A stretch of DNA of 43,332 nucleotides from Acidimicrobiia bacterium (lineage in GTDB: Bacteria > Actinomycetota > Acidimicrobiia > Acidimicrobiales > SZUA-35), in the NCBI GenBank assembly GCA_003231975.1, contig QIKW01000195.1:1-43332 (forward strand), given 5' to 3'. The notes beneath the pieces are model-generated. The model was not told where the DNA came from. It saw only the letters and a list, made by a program, of their open reading frames with translations, and did not search any database. A program made the position numbers and the translations under genes. Below are positions 1 to 8,581 of this stretch, piece after piece. The stretch's first letter is position 1; each line of letters starts with the position of its first letter.

Positions 1-1
1 G

Positions 2-163
2 GTCGTCGACCTCTTTGAGGTCTTCCAACCGTGTCTCGCCTACTACGAACATGTGTTGCAGTATAGAGGCCCGTTAGATGCGAGACAACTCGTTTCAAGT
101 TCTTTTACAGTATTTAATCGCAAATCATCAATGTCGAATGTTCTTCGCGAGTGTTGTTGAATC
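2..163 (+). CDS. Possible 3' end of a gene entering from the left edge
   Basis: Frame 2 is open from the window edge to a TGA at 161-163 and encodes about 53 residues (…FEVFQPCLAYYEHVLQYRG…). The first half reads like normal coding sequence. The second half is AT-richer and full of Ser, which is less convincing. No family is recognised and the ORF may be chance. Nothing else is visible in the first 230 bases. Confidence 0.25.
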
Positions 164-231
164 GCCACAAGCCACCCCCGCCTGCGGGTGACCCCGTTCA
201 AGAGGGGTCAGGCCCGGGTCGATACCGACTG

Positions 232-537
232 ATGGCTTCAACCAGGTTCCGTGACCGCACTGTGACCTTTGCGCTCGGCGCGACAATCGCTTTGGTCGTG
301 GCGGCATGCAGCCCTCAGGCGACAACAATCACCGCGGAGGCAACGCCTTCTGAGCGCGGTGTCGACATCGAGGACGATCCGGGGCCGGCGCCGGAGCGGC
401 CGAGCACAACTACCGCTGACCAACTAATTGGCGTGCGCGCAGGCTGCGAAGCCTTGCACAGCTTCTTCCACAATTTCCAAGAACCTACCTTCGGCACCCA
501 GGAGGATGCCGAACGGCCTACGGATCGAGCGTGCTGA
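232..537 (+). CDS. Small putative lipoprotein, possibly truncated
   Basis: From the ATG at 232 the product has a basic N-terminus, a hydrophobic stretch and a lipobox-like VVAAC, so it is probably exported and lipid-anchored. About 70 residues follow with a Thr/Pro/acidic linker and no recognised domain. The upstream GTG at 151 in the ORF track adds a Pro-rich stretch in front of the signal peptide and is less likely. No good Shine-Dalgarno precedes ATG 232. The reading frame continues for 21 protein-like codons after the TGA at 535-537, so a nonsense mutation is possible but unproven. It faces another small lipoprotein gene 36 bases away. Confidence 0.45.
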   Translation: MASTRFRDRTVTFALGATIALVVAACSPQATTITAEATPSERGVDIEDDPGPAPERPSTTTADQLIGVRAGCEALHSFFHNFQEPTFGTQEDAERPTDRAC

Positions 538-573
538 TATTGGGAACTCAGTGGCGGTGCCGAGATCTACTCG

Positions 574-1086
574 TCACTTCGGGAGAGCATCACACGCGGT
601 TGAGGCGTCGAAGAACTTCTCGAAGAACTGGTCGGTCATTGGTTGGCCCGAGATCAGGATCTCAAGGTCGGCATCATCCAAGGTCCGGCTCAGTTCGCTG
701 CCGACACAACCCGCCTGGTCCGGCTCCAAACCGTTCGCCTCCAATGTGGCGACCAGTTGGTTCTGAATGTCGCCTGTCAGCCCGCATCCGAACATGGCTC
801 GAAACTGGTCAAGCACAAACTCTTGGTCGAGAGGGCTGGCCAATAACTGCTGTTCCAGATTGGCCAGATCTGCCTCGTCGACAGGTTCGGTCTCGTACTG
901 CTGGATCAGAGCATCCACAACGCAGGCCGCCTCGATGGTTGAAGCCTCAGGGTTCGACTGAAGAAATGCGGCCGCCGCCTCTTCTCTCGAAAACCCCTCG
1001 CTGCACGCCGTCATGAAAAGCGCAGCCGCGATGAGGGAAAGAAGGAGGCGGTGGCCACTAACTACTGATCGACTGGTTGGAGGCAC
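574..1086 (-). CDS. Small exported lipoprotein of unknown function
   Basis: The 170-residue product starts with GTG, has a hydrophobic signal (LLLSLIAAALFMTAC) and a lipobox Cys near residue 28. The mature part is acidic and helical, with several Cys residues (AACVV, FGCGL, AGCVG, TACDA) that could form disulfides. No family is recognised. The even amino-acid composition and the long uninterrupted frame support a real gene. It ends facing the plus-strand lipoprotein at 232-537 and lies 68 bases downstream of the DUF389 gene stop on the same strand. No clear ribosome-binding site is seen before the GTG. Confidence 0.65.
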   Translation of the reverse strand: MPPTSRSVVSGHRLLLSLIAAALFMTACSEGFSREEAAAAFLQSNPEASTIEAACVVDALIQQYETEPVDEADLANLEQQLLASPLDQEFVLDQFRAMFGCGLTGDIQNQLVATLEANGLEPDQAGCVGSELSRTLDDADLEILISGQPMTDQFFEKFFDASTACDALPK

Positions 1087-1154
1087 AGGTCGATCGTAGT
1101 CATCGCCCCGGCCACGGCTGCCCTCAGAAGGTGCCGCGCCCGGCCGCGACTCCC

Positions 1155-2405
1155 TTATGGCTCGGCCACCGAGGTGGTTGCGTCGTCGTCAAGAACGTAA
1201 ACATTCACCTCTACCGCAAGACCAAAGTTCTCGGCCAGGCTTGCTGCGAGAGCAGCTGGAGACGGCGTAGTGGTGCCGCCACCCGCAACCATCACATGCA
1301 CGGTTGCAGTGTCGTCGTCGATTGTGGCACTGGCATCTACCAGGTCCCCCAAAATCCCAGCATCGTCGAAGAAGACCCGGATGGCCCCTGTGACGTCTTC
1401 GGCATCGCCAACGGGCAGCACCTGCTGCCTGCTGAGGTGAAGCGGAATGATCATCAGCAACGCGGCCAGCAGCGCCAAACGCAGGCCAGGAGCAACCATG
1501 TTCTTTCCGAGGCGGGCGGCAGGCACAAGGCCGCAGGCAACAAAGGTGACAGACGCAGCCAGGATGATTCCAACCACGTTTGCCAGGAACAACAAGAACG
1601 AGCCGAGGGCCAGCTTCCACTCGCCAAGCTGAAGCGTGATTCCGACAACGGCAAGGGGCGGCACCAGCGCAACAGCCACCGCAACCCCGGTGATGGCATC
1701 AGCGGCCTGACGCCTGGCTTGGGAGTAGGCACCCGCGGCCCCGGCAACCAGTGCAACTCCCAAGTCCAACAGGTTGGGCGACGTTCGGGCCATCAGCTCC
1801 GCAGGCAGCGGGTTTGGGCTGCCGGGGAACACCAACGAAGTGAGGCTGGCCAGCGCTATGGCTCCCGTGGCGCCCGTGGCAGCAATAGCAGATTGCCGCA
1901 GGGCTCTTCTGGGCCAGCCCATCACGACCGCAACCGACAAGCCAAGAATTGGGCTCATCAAGGGCGCAACCAGCATTGCCCCGATCACCACCGCGGTTGA
2001 GTCGGCCAGGATGCCAAGCACGGCAATGAGGGTTGACAACATCATCAGGGCGGTGAATCGGCGCACAAACGGAGCGAACTCGTCCCCTTCTGGGAACAAG
2101 GTGCTAACCGTTACCTGGCGGGCCCGTTGGTTCACCAGAGCCCGGCTTGACTGTTGCAGGTAGCGAAGCACACCAAGGCCACCGGGGCTCGGAGGTTGCT
2201 GCGGCTGCGCCGGGTCCTCACCCGGTGGCGGCTCGGTGGGCTCTGGCACGCGCACCAACGCAGGGTCTGGCTCAACCAATTCGTTGCTGGTTTGAGATGC
2301 CTCCACGTAAGCGTCTGAGTAGGCCTGCACCTCGGCTGGGGCCAATACCCCGGCACCCTCATTTGTCGCTTGCACACCCTCACGTGACGAAGCTGATTCA
2401 CTCAC
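1155..2405 (-). CDS. DUF389 family membrane protein
   Basis: A 416-residue polytopic membrane protein. The first 110 residues or so are Pro/Glu-rich and probably cytoplasmic. From about residue 128 there are several hydrophobic segments with the family-typical GAMLVAPLMSPILG and ITGVAVAVALVPPLAV motifs. The C-terminal 120 residues form a soluble domain. DUF389 proteins are found widely in actinobacteria and cyanobacteria; their function is not established. The GTG start is supported by GGGAG six bases upstream on the minus strand. The long plus-strand ORF 1077-2000 is its antisense shadow. Confidence 0.85.
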   Translation of the reverse strand: MSESASSREGVQATNEGAGVLAPAEVQAYSDAYVEASQTSNELVEPDPALVRVPEPTEPPPGEDPAQPQQPPSPGGLGVLRYLQQSSRALVNQRARQVTVSTLFPEGDEFAPFVRRFTALMMLSTLIAVLGILADSTAVVIGAMLVAPLMSPILGLSVAVVMGWPRRALRQSAIAATGATGAIALASLTSLVFPGSPNPLPAELMARTSPNLLDLGVALVAGAAGAYSQARRQAADAITGVAVAVALVPPLAVVGITLQLGEWKLALGSFLLFLANVVGIILAASVTFVACGLVPAARLGKNMVAPGLRLALLAALLMIIPLHLSRQQVLPVGDAEDVTGAIRVFFDDAGILGDLVDASATIDDDTATVHVMVAGGGTTTPSPAALAASLAENFGLAVEVNVYVLDDDATTSVAEP

Positions 2406-2908
2406 AATTGCTCCCGTTGTCCCGACAACTAAGCGTCATGAACGTAACACAATCGAAATGTTTGTAAAGCTTTTGTTTTGCTCAATGGCCGCTATCCGAA
2501 GCGAGTCGGCACAACTCTTAGCGAGGTTTGATCCTCACTTTCTGTGGTTTCCGCTCACTGAATCGGCCGCAAGCAACAGCTACTCTTGATGAAGCAACAG
2601 TAGAAAGTGTCAGTTAGAAGGCGCCGATTCACATCATCGCCGAACCGGAGGCTGAATGGATGAAATCCGCTTAAAACAGCGAAAACGGTGTGGTTTCGAA
2701 ATGACACAATTGAGTCAGTAACGGCGGCCCGGCAGCCGATTCGACCGCCGCCGCCGGCGTGGCGGTCGCCCGGCGCGCCAACATCCCGCCAAGGCCATCT
2801 CCGGTCTCAGGCTTTGCGATGTAGCCGCCACCAATGGCGAACACAGGCGCGCCACACGGCAAACGGGGTATGTGACGAAAGAATGACGCTCGTTTTGTGG
2901 TGACGGCA
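2406..2908. other. 503-base gap with no confident gene
   Basis: The gap lies between two minus-strand genes. Its left end carries the DUF389 ribosome-binding site (GGGAG). Around 2702-2717 there is a near-perfect 16-base palindrome, TGACACAATTGAGTCA, of the kind bound by dimeric regulators. The stretch 2730-2800 is very GC-rich. A 63-codon minus-strand ORF (2671-2862) has no lipobox, domain or clear ribosome-binding site and is not called. No terminator with a U-tract is seen downstream of the acyl-CoA synthetase. Confidence 0.5.
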
Positions 2909-4444
2909 CTAGTTCACCAGCTTCTGGCGACCCTCCCAGAACTGGGAACGGAGCTTGTACTTCTGGAGCTTGCCAGTAGCGGTCCTGGCCAGGTCGCCGC
3001 GAAACTCAACCCTGGTTGGGCACTTGTAATGGGTTAGATGCTCTCGGCAGAACTGGATCAATCCTTCTTCGGTTAGATCCGAACCGTCAACCCGCACGAT
3101 CAGTGCCATGACCGTTTCGCCCCACTTGTCGTGGGGCACACCGATTACGGCAACCTCGCTTACCTCAGGATGGGAGAACAGCACGTCTTCAACCTCGATG
3201 GAGCTGACGTTTTCACCCCCCGAAATAATCACGTCCTTCTTCCGATCGGTTATTGAGTAGTAGCCCTCGTCGTCCATGTAGCCCCCATCGCCCGTGTGGA
3301 ACCAGCCACCTTCTAGCGCGTCGGCTGTTGCTTCGGGATTAGCCCAGTACGAGGCAAGGATGTGATTCCCCCTGGCCAAGAGTTCACCGTCGGGCGCCAC
3401 GTCCATCTTGATGCCAATGGCAGGTGCGCCAGCACGGCTGAGCTTCTTGGCCCGCTCAGCAGATGGCAGGTTGTCCCATTCCTGGCGGCTGCGACTCATC
3501 GTTAACAGCGGGGCCGTTTCAGTGAGGCCGTAGATCTGGATGAACTCCCAGCCGAGCTCAGCCTCGATGGCCTCAATCATCGTGGTTGGCGGCGGAGCCC
3601 CGGCCACAATCATTCGCACTTTGCCCCGCCCTGGGATCTCGCCATTCCAGGTTTTGGCCGCCTCCAAAACCGCGGCGCACACAGCCGGAGCGCAGCACAT
3701 GAACGTTACGCCGTGCTCTTCGATACGACGAAGAATTTCCGCCCCGTCGATCTTGCGCAGCACAACCTGCTTCACACCCATGGCGCAAACGCTGTAGAGC
3801 ATCCCCCAGCCGTCGCAGTGAAACATCGGAAGCGTGTGCAGGTAAACATCACGATCGGTTACCCCTGCCTGCCAGCCAAAGGTTACGGCGTTGGTCCATC
3901 GGGCCCGGTGGGTTTGCTCAACTCCCTTTGGCCTGGCGGTTGTGCCAGAGGTGTAGTTGATGGATGCAGTGGTGTCTTCATCTGGGGCCCACAGCTTCGG
4001 AGTGCCCTCGTTGCCATACCAGTCTGCATCGCTTTCCTCACCCATGATCCAGGTGCGGCCAACCGGAATGCCTTCCAGGTCTTCTGCCAATTCCGGATCG
4101 ACCAGCAGCACCTCGGCCCCCGAGTGCTCAACGATGTAGGAAACATCATCACGGCTCAGGCGAAAGTTGATTGGCACAAACACCCGACCGTTGCCGCTGA
4201 CTCCGTACAGCGACGTGAGCAGCCGAGCCGAGTTGTGGCTGACCATTGCCACCCTGGCGCCCATCTCGATTCCCATCTGGTCCATCGCAACACCCATCTG
4301 CCTACGAATGTCGCCCAACTGGGCGTAGGTGATGTTGGCCAGCGGGCCGGCCGGTTGGTCAGGCTCGTCAACAATCGCCACTCGATCGGGGTAAACGGCC
4401 ACCCCTCGATCCAAAAAGTCGTTGATCGTCAAGGGAACTTTCAT
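2909..4444 (-). CDS. Acyl-CoA synthetase (AMP-forming, ANL superfamily)
   Basis: This 511-residue enzyme should activate a carboxylic acid to its CoA thioester through an acyl-adenylate. It has the P-loop-like NYTSGTTARPKGV near residue 165, the adenylate-binding YGLTETAP near 312, the TGDGGYMDDEGY motif near 385, the hinge DRKKDVIISGGENV near 400 and the C-terminal catalytic Lys in ARTATGKLQKYKL. Length matches medium/long-chain fatty acid or aromatic acid ligases, but the substrate cannot be read from the sequence. The ATG is preceded by GGAGAG at a good distance. It is divergent from the Trx/NHL gene across an 85-base promoter region that contains a tandem duplication. Confidence 0.9.
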   Translation of the reverse strand: MKVPLTINDFLDRGVAVYPDRVAIVDEPDQPAGPLANITYAQLGDIRRQMGVAMDQMGIEMGARVAMVSHNSARLLTSLYGVSGNGRVFVPINFRLSRDDVSYIVEHSGAEVLLVDPELAEDLEGIPVGRTWIMGEESDADWYGNEGTPKLWAPDEDTTASINYTSGTTARPKGVEQTHRARWTNAVTFGWQAGVTDRDVYLHTLPMFHCDGWGMLYSVCAMGVKQVVLRKIDGAEILRRIEEHGVTFMCCAPAVCAAVLEAAKTWNGEIPGRGKVRMIVAGAPPPTTMIEAIEAELGWEFIQIYGLTETAPLLTMSRSRQEWDNLPSAERAKKLSRAGAPAIGIKMDVAPDGELLARGNHILASYWANPEATADALEGGWFHTGDGGYMDDEGYYSITDRKKDVIISGGENVSSIEVEDVLFSHPEVSEVAVIGVPHDKWGETVMALIVRVDGSDLTEEGLIQFCREHLTHYKCPTRVEFRGDLARTATGKLQKYKLRSQFWEGRQKLVN

Positions 4445-4483
4445 TTGTCTCTCCGTGAAATCGCTTCCAATTGGATCTGCCTG

Positions 4484-4511
4484 CTGAACTTACTTGACTG
4501 AACTTACTTGG
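4484..4511. repeat. 14-bp tandem duplication in a divergent promoter region
   Basis: CTGAACTTACTTGA is followed directly by CTGAACTTACTTGG, which differs only in the last base. The repeat lies between the start codons of the divergent acyl-CoA synthetase and Trx/NHL genes. It could be a doubled regulator half-site or a recent slippage product. Confidence 0.8.
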
Positions 4512-4532
4512 CCCGGTGGCCGATAGGAATTG

Positions 4533-6254
4533 GTGAGACCAAAGGCTCCACCAATCGGCGGTAATCGCTGGCTGAACTGCGAACCAATTCCATTTCGGGA
4601 TCTGCGGGGCCGCGCGGTTGTGGTTCTGTTCTGGGCCGCTAGCTGTCAGGCATCCTGGGTGCGCCTGCGGGAGCTGGAAACTCTGCATCGGCGCCTGGGG
4701 GCAAGAGCAGCAGTAATTGCGGTTCACAGCCCCAGATTCGTTCACGAGATCGATGAAGCTGTCGTGAAGAGCGCATTGACTCGCAACCGGGTGAGCGTGC
4801 CCGTGCTGCATGACCCAGAGCTCTTGAATTGGGCCAACTACGGGCTGGAGGGCCGCCCAACAGCGGTGGTTATTGACCATCGGGGCCGGGTAATCGGCGC
4901 TGTTTCCGGCCTCGACGACCTGTCTCTGGTTGACGAGGCGGCTGAGTTGGCAGACCTGGTTGCAGTTGATGCCCGAGAACGTTCGGGAAAAACAGCGGTC
5001 GCGCTGCCCGCGCTAACAACCACGACTCCATGGTTGCCCCGCCTTGACCGTCTGGCCTGGCCTTCCGGTATAGCCGCTTTGCCAGACGGGCTAGTTGTGG
5101 TTGTGGACAGCGGCAACCACCGGCTCCTCACCCTTGCACTTGCGCCAGGACGGGCTAGCGCGAAAGTAGTAGGCGAGTTGGGCGACATGGCCGGGGCTCG
5201 GATGGTGTGCGCCATTGACGAAGACACGGTTGCCATCACGTTCCCCGACAGCGGCCGGGTTGAACGTGTCGACCTCACAACCGGCGACAGGCAGGTACTG
5301 GTTGACAAGTTGGTGAGGCCCCAAGGTTTGCTTTTGGACAAAGACGGCGCCCTTGTTGTTGCCGACGCTGGGGCCGATCAGCTGATCCGAGTGCTGCCAG
5401 ACGGCCATTGGGGGGCAGTGGCCGGAACCGGCTTCACTGGAATCAAGGATGGGCGAGCGGGGCGGGCCGACCTGGCCCAACCCATGGGAGTGACCAGGAC
5501 CGACCGTGGCATTCTGTTCACCGAAGCTGGGTCCAGCGCGTTGCGGTTGCTAACCGATGAGAGAACGTCCGGCGCCAGAGTGTTCACCGTTACCGCCAGA
5601 GACCCGAGTTGGGAGAAATTCGCCGAGCCCGGGTTGGTTGACGGGCCCGCCCATGGCGCCAGGCTAGAAAATCCGGGAGGGGCTGCAACGTTGGACGACG
5701 GCTCAATAGTTGTTGCCGACACCGGCAACAACCGACTACGACTGCTTACTGAACGCAAGATGCGAACCGTGCCGCTTTCGGGGTTGATCACCCCAGAAGA
5801 CGTTGAGACGGTTGGCCCAAATCACGTTCTTGTTGCCGATACCGGCAATCACAGGCTTGTTGTTGTTGACCTGTTGGGGCAAGACTCTTGGCCCCTCGAT
5901 CTGACCGGGCTGCTGCCCGAGGACCCTGAGATGCCAACACCAGTTGGCCAGGGCCTGAACGCAGCGGCAATCCCGGCCACCAACGAGAAGCCATCCGCCC
6001 TGCACGGCGTCGTTGGCGGCACCGTTGTGTTCCATTACCCAACGCCAGGCGAGAGCCCATGGACCATCAGTGTCAGCAGCCACCCAACCTGGCTGCTGCC
6101 AAGGCCAATTACGGTGAGCCGCAGCCAGCCAGACGAGGCGATAGTAGTTAGCCTTTCGGGTGCAGGCGAGGGCGAACTGGTGCTTCGGGTAAGCGGGGCC
6201 AACGCCGCAGGCCCAGAGGTCGTACGGCTCCCCATCACCGTGATCACAGACTGA
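4533..6254 (+). CDS. Thioredoxin-fold / NHL-repeat protein (NHLRC2-like)
   Basis: The first 140 residues or so form a redoxin/TlpA-like thioredoxin fold (VVVLFWAASCQASW, then GRPTAVVIDHRGRVIG). After that come several NHL beta-propeller repeats (VVDSGNHRLLTL, VADAGADQLIRV, VADTGNNRLRLL, VADTGNHRLVVV) and a C-terminal beta-rich segment. The layout matches NHLRC2-type proteins. The usual CxxC is reduced to C-Q-A-S near residue 38, so any thiol chemistry would be monothiol. There is no signal peptide, so it is probably cytoplasmic. GTG 4533 is preferred over the track's TTG at 4530 because AGGA lies four bases before it. The partner is unknown. Confidence 0.8.
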   Translation: MRPKAPPIGGNRWLNCEPIPFRDLRGRAVVVLFWAASCQASWVRLRELETLHRRLGARAAVIAVHSPRFVHEIDEAVVKSALTRNRVSVPVLHDPELLNWANYGLEGRPTAVVIDHRGRVIGAVSGLDDLSLVDEAAELADLVAVDARERSGKTAVALPALTTTTPWLPRLDRLAWPSGIAALPDGLVVVVDSGNHRLLTLALAPGRASAKVVGELGDMAGARMVCAIDEDTVAITFPDSGRVERVDLTTGDRQVLVDKLVRPQGLLLDKDGALVVADAGADQLIRVLPDGHWGAVAGTGFTGIKDGRAGRADLAQPMGVTRTDRGILFTEAGSSALRLLTDERTSGARVFTVTARDPSWEKFAEPGLVDGPAHGARLENPGGAATLDDGSIVVADTGNNRLRLLTERKMRTVPLSGLITPEDVETVGPNHVLVADTGNHRLVVVDLLGQDSWPLDLTGLLPEDPEMPTPVGQGLNAAAIPATNEKPSALHGVVGGTVVFHYPTPGESPWTISVSSHPTWLLPRPITVSRSQPDEAIVVSLSGAGEGELVLRVSGANAAGPEVVRLPITVITD

Positions 6255-6261
6255 CTCTCAT

Positions 6262-6294
6262 ATTGGGTCAGCTATCGCTTCCCGGCCTCCGACC
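6262..6294. repeat. Intergenic repeat element, copy A
   Basis: This 33-base stretch beginning ATTGGGTC matches the stretch at 38539-38572 at about 25 of 30 aligned positions, mostly differing by transitions. It lies just after the Trx/NHL stop codon. The shared core is ATCGCYTCCCGGCC. It may be a dispersed palindromic element. Confidence 0.4.
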
Positions 6295-6395
6295 ATCCAC
6301 CTCATCCGCTCGCTGCGCGCCGACGCGGTCGGCAACGCGAAACATAGTGGGGCTACTCTTGCCAGCATTCGAGGCTCGAAGCGAAAGGCTTGCGG

Positions 6396-7700
6396 GTGAT
6401 AGTTGCAACTAGTGGAACAAAAGTCGAGCAATCGTTGCAGAAACTTGGCGACGAGCTGTTCGTGAAGATCTTCTTCAGCCCTGAGGGCTTCGCCGACCCG
6501 GCGCCTTTCTATCGACGCTTCTTGGACGAGGTTCCCGTTCACCTGCCAAGCAGCGGTGGTGCAGTGTTCAGTTACTACGATCATTGCCGAGAGCTACTCC
6601 GAGACAATCGTTTCGGAAAAGGCGATCCGGCGGCGAGTGCGAGGCTAGGGGTTGGAGTTGGTGGAGACGAAGAGCTTCAGCGCTACCGGGCGAAGATCGT
6701 GGAAGAGCAGGCGTCTCAACCGCTTTCGATGCTTGGGCTGGACCCTCCCGACCACACCAGGCAACGCAGCCTGGTTAGCCGCGCCTTCACCCCACGCACC
6801 ATTGACAAGCTTCGGCCCCAGATTGCCGCCCTAGTCGATAGCTGCCTAGACCAATTGGCCGAGGCCGAAACCGGTGACGCCATGGAGTACCTTGCAAAAC
6901 CCTTGCCGGTCACCGTTATCAGCCGAATGCTTGGCGTTCCTGCGTCTGACTGGCCCGAGATCCGCGAACCGGTTACCGACCTGGTTGCTGCACTGGAGCC
7001 CTCGGCAACGGTGGCCGAGCTTGAGCTTGCCATGGAGGCTCGGGCCCTGCTGCGAAGCTACTTTGCTGCCCTCATTGAAAAGCGAAGAGACCAGCCAGAA
7101 GACGATCTGCTTACCGGGCTTATTGCCGCCAGAGACCAGCACGACAAGCTCTCAGAAGGCGAGATCGTTGCGGTTGCGGTGCTGCTGTTCGCAGCAGGCG
7201 CCGAGACAACAACAAACCTAATCGGCAACGGAATCAACCAACTGCTGAACCATCCCGACGAGATGGCGAAGCTCTGGCAGTCTCCCGAGCTGGTGCCGTC
7301 GCTGGTTGACGAAGTCCTGCGTTTCGACTCACCGGTTCAGCTTGATGCTCGCACCTGCCTGGAACCAGCCGAAATCGCGGGTCTTTCCTTCGAGCCTGGC
7401 GACCAGGCCATCACCCTGCTTGGAGCCGCCAACAGAGACGCCAGCCACTTTCAAAACCCAGATGTGTTTGACGTTGCCCGCTACCGCGCCGGCCAGGCCA
7501 CCGAACCAGTGATGAGCTTTGGCTCTGGAATCCACTATTGCCTTGGAGCGAACCTGGCAAGGGTTGAGGGACAAGAGGTGTTCGCGGGGCTGATTCGTCG
7601 TTTTGGCTCAATCGAAGCCGCAGGCACCCGTTCGTTTCGACCCAGAATGGTGCTGCGAGGCTTGGAGACCTGCCCCATTTCTGTAACGATGCGGGAATGA
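6396..7700 (+). CDS. Cytochrome P450
   Basis: A soluble bacterial-type P450 of about 434 residues. It has the I-helix oxygen-activation motif AGAETTTN, the K-helix ExxR (DEVLRF) and the heme-ligand loop FGSGIHYCLGANLAR with the Cys near residue 382. It would hydroxylate a small hydrophobic substrate using electrons from a ferredoxin; no ferredoxin or reductase gene is adjacent. GTG 6396 is favoured over the track's TTG 6390 because AAAGG lies seven bases upstream. Its last four bases (ATGA) overlap the start of the LLM oxidoreductase, so the two are likely co-translated. The CYP family cannot be assigned by eye. Confidence 0.92.
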   Translation: MIVATSGTKVEQSLQKLGDELFVKIFFSPEGFADPAPFYRRFLDEVPVHLPSSGGAVFSYYDHCRELLRDNRFGKGDPAASARLGVGVGGDEELQRYRAKIVEEQASQPLSMLGLDPPDHTRQRSLVSRAFTPRTIDKLRPQIAALVDSCLDQLAEAETGDAMEYLAKPLPVTVISRMLGVPASDWPEIREPVTDLVAALEPSATVAELELAMEARALLRSYFAALIEKRRDQPEDDLLTGLIAARDQHDKLSEGEIVAVAVLLFAAGAETTTNLIGNGINQLLNHPDEMAKLWQSPELVPSLVDEVLRFDSPVQLDARTCLEPAEIAGLSFEPGDQAITLLGAANRDASHFQNPDVFDVARYRAGQATEPVMSFGSGIHYCLGANLARVEGQEVFAGLIRRFGSIEAAGTRSFRPRMVLRGLETCPISVTMRE

Positions 7701-8581
7701 AATTCGGACTCGCATTCGCAAACACCGGCCCGTTTACATCAATCGACGGGCTGGTTGAGTTGGCCCAAGCGGCTGAGGCCAACGGGATTGAAAGCGTTTG
7801 GACCGTTGAACACGTGATCTGGCCAAGCACCTACGCCTCTGAGTATCCCTACGGTCCGGGCGGCAAGATGCAGGGCACGTTCGCCGTTCCGATTCCTGAT
7901 CCGCTGATCTGGCTCAGCTTCGTTGCTGCCAACACCAAAACCCTGATTCTGGGCACCGGCATCGTGATTCTCCCGCAGAGGAACCCACTGGTGCTGGCCA
8001 AGGAGGCGGCCACGCTCAGCCATCTCAGCGAAGGTCGCCTGCACCTTGGAATCGGCGTTGGCTGGCTGCGGGAGGAATTCGACGCCCTTGGGGTGCCCTG
8101 GGAAAAGCGGGGCAAGCGCACCGATGAATACATAGGAGCCATGCGGGCTCTGTGGGCTGAAGACGAGGCAAGCTTCGACGGCGAATTTGCATCATTCGAA
8201 AGCGTCTCCACCAATCCGAAGCCACCAGGCGGGGAGATACCGATTGTGGTAGGCGGCCACTCTGCTGCCGCCGCCCGTCGGGCCGGCAGGCTTGGCGACG
8301 GCTTCTTTCCTGGCAAAGGCTCGCTGGCAGAAGTTAGCGAGCTGATAGACATCGCCCGCCAAACCGCAGCCGACAGCGGCAGAGACGGCGCTGCCATTGA
8401 GGTAACCGCGGCTCACCCCGGCCTCTTTGGCGAAGACCCCGTTGGAGCCGCTCAAGAGCTGCGGGCCATGGGGGTTGAAAGAACGATGCTCCCCGCCTTT
8501 GGCCTCCTCGGCCCAGAAGGCGTGGCAGCCAAGATGGAGGCCGTCTGTGCCGCAATCGTTGCCCCCTGCGCCTCAATCTGA
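7697..8581 (+). CDS. LLM-class (luciferase-like) F420/flavin-dependent oxidoreductase
   Basis: The 294-residue protein is a TIM-barrel luciferase-like monooxygenase family member. Typical motifs are ESVWTVEHV near residue 34, TGIVILPQRNPLVLAKEAATL near 92, GRLHLGIGVGWLREEF near 115 and the PIVVGGHS/AARRAGRLGDGFFP block near 180. In actinobacteria this TIGR03619-like group mostly uses cofactor F420 and acts on lipid or steroid-like substrates; that use is inferred here. It overlaps the P450 by four bases and the CoA transferase slightly, so the three probably form one catabolic operon. Confidence 0.88.
   Translation: MKFGLAFANTGPFTSIDGLVELAQAAEANGIESVWTVEHVIWPSTYASEYPYGPGGKMQGTFAVPIPDPLIWLSFVAANTKTLILGTGIVILPQRNPLVLAKEAATLSHLSEGRLHLGIGVGWLREEFDALGVPWEKRGKRTDEYIGAMRALWAEDEASFDGEFASFESVSTNPKPPGGEIPIVVGGHSAAAARRAGRLGDGFFPGKGSLAEVSELIDIARQTAADSGRDGAAIEVTAAHPGLFGEDPVGAAQELRAMGVERTMLPAFGLLGPEGVAAKMEAVCAAIVAPCASI

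Noticed and set aside
535-537. TGA in the 232-537 lipoprotein as a selenocysteine codon
   Set aside because: No selenoprotein family match and no SECIS-like hairpin; an ordinary stop or nonsense mutation is simpler.
1077-2000. 307-codon plus-strand ORF
   Set aside because: It is antisense to the DUF389 gene; its Gln/Arg/His-rich product has no domain, while the minus-strand frame shows clear family motifs.
2671-2862. 63-codon minus-strand ORF in the gap
   Set aside because: GC-rich, Ala/Arg-heavy product with no signal, domain or clear ribosome-binding site.
3713-4501. 262-codon plus-strand ORF
   Set aside because: Antisense shadow of the acyl-CoA synthetase, with no domain or ribosome-binding site.
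8427-8558. Track start of the CoA transferase at 8427
   Set aside because: These codons overlap the LLM gene in a different frame and give a non-family N-terminus.
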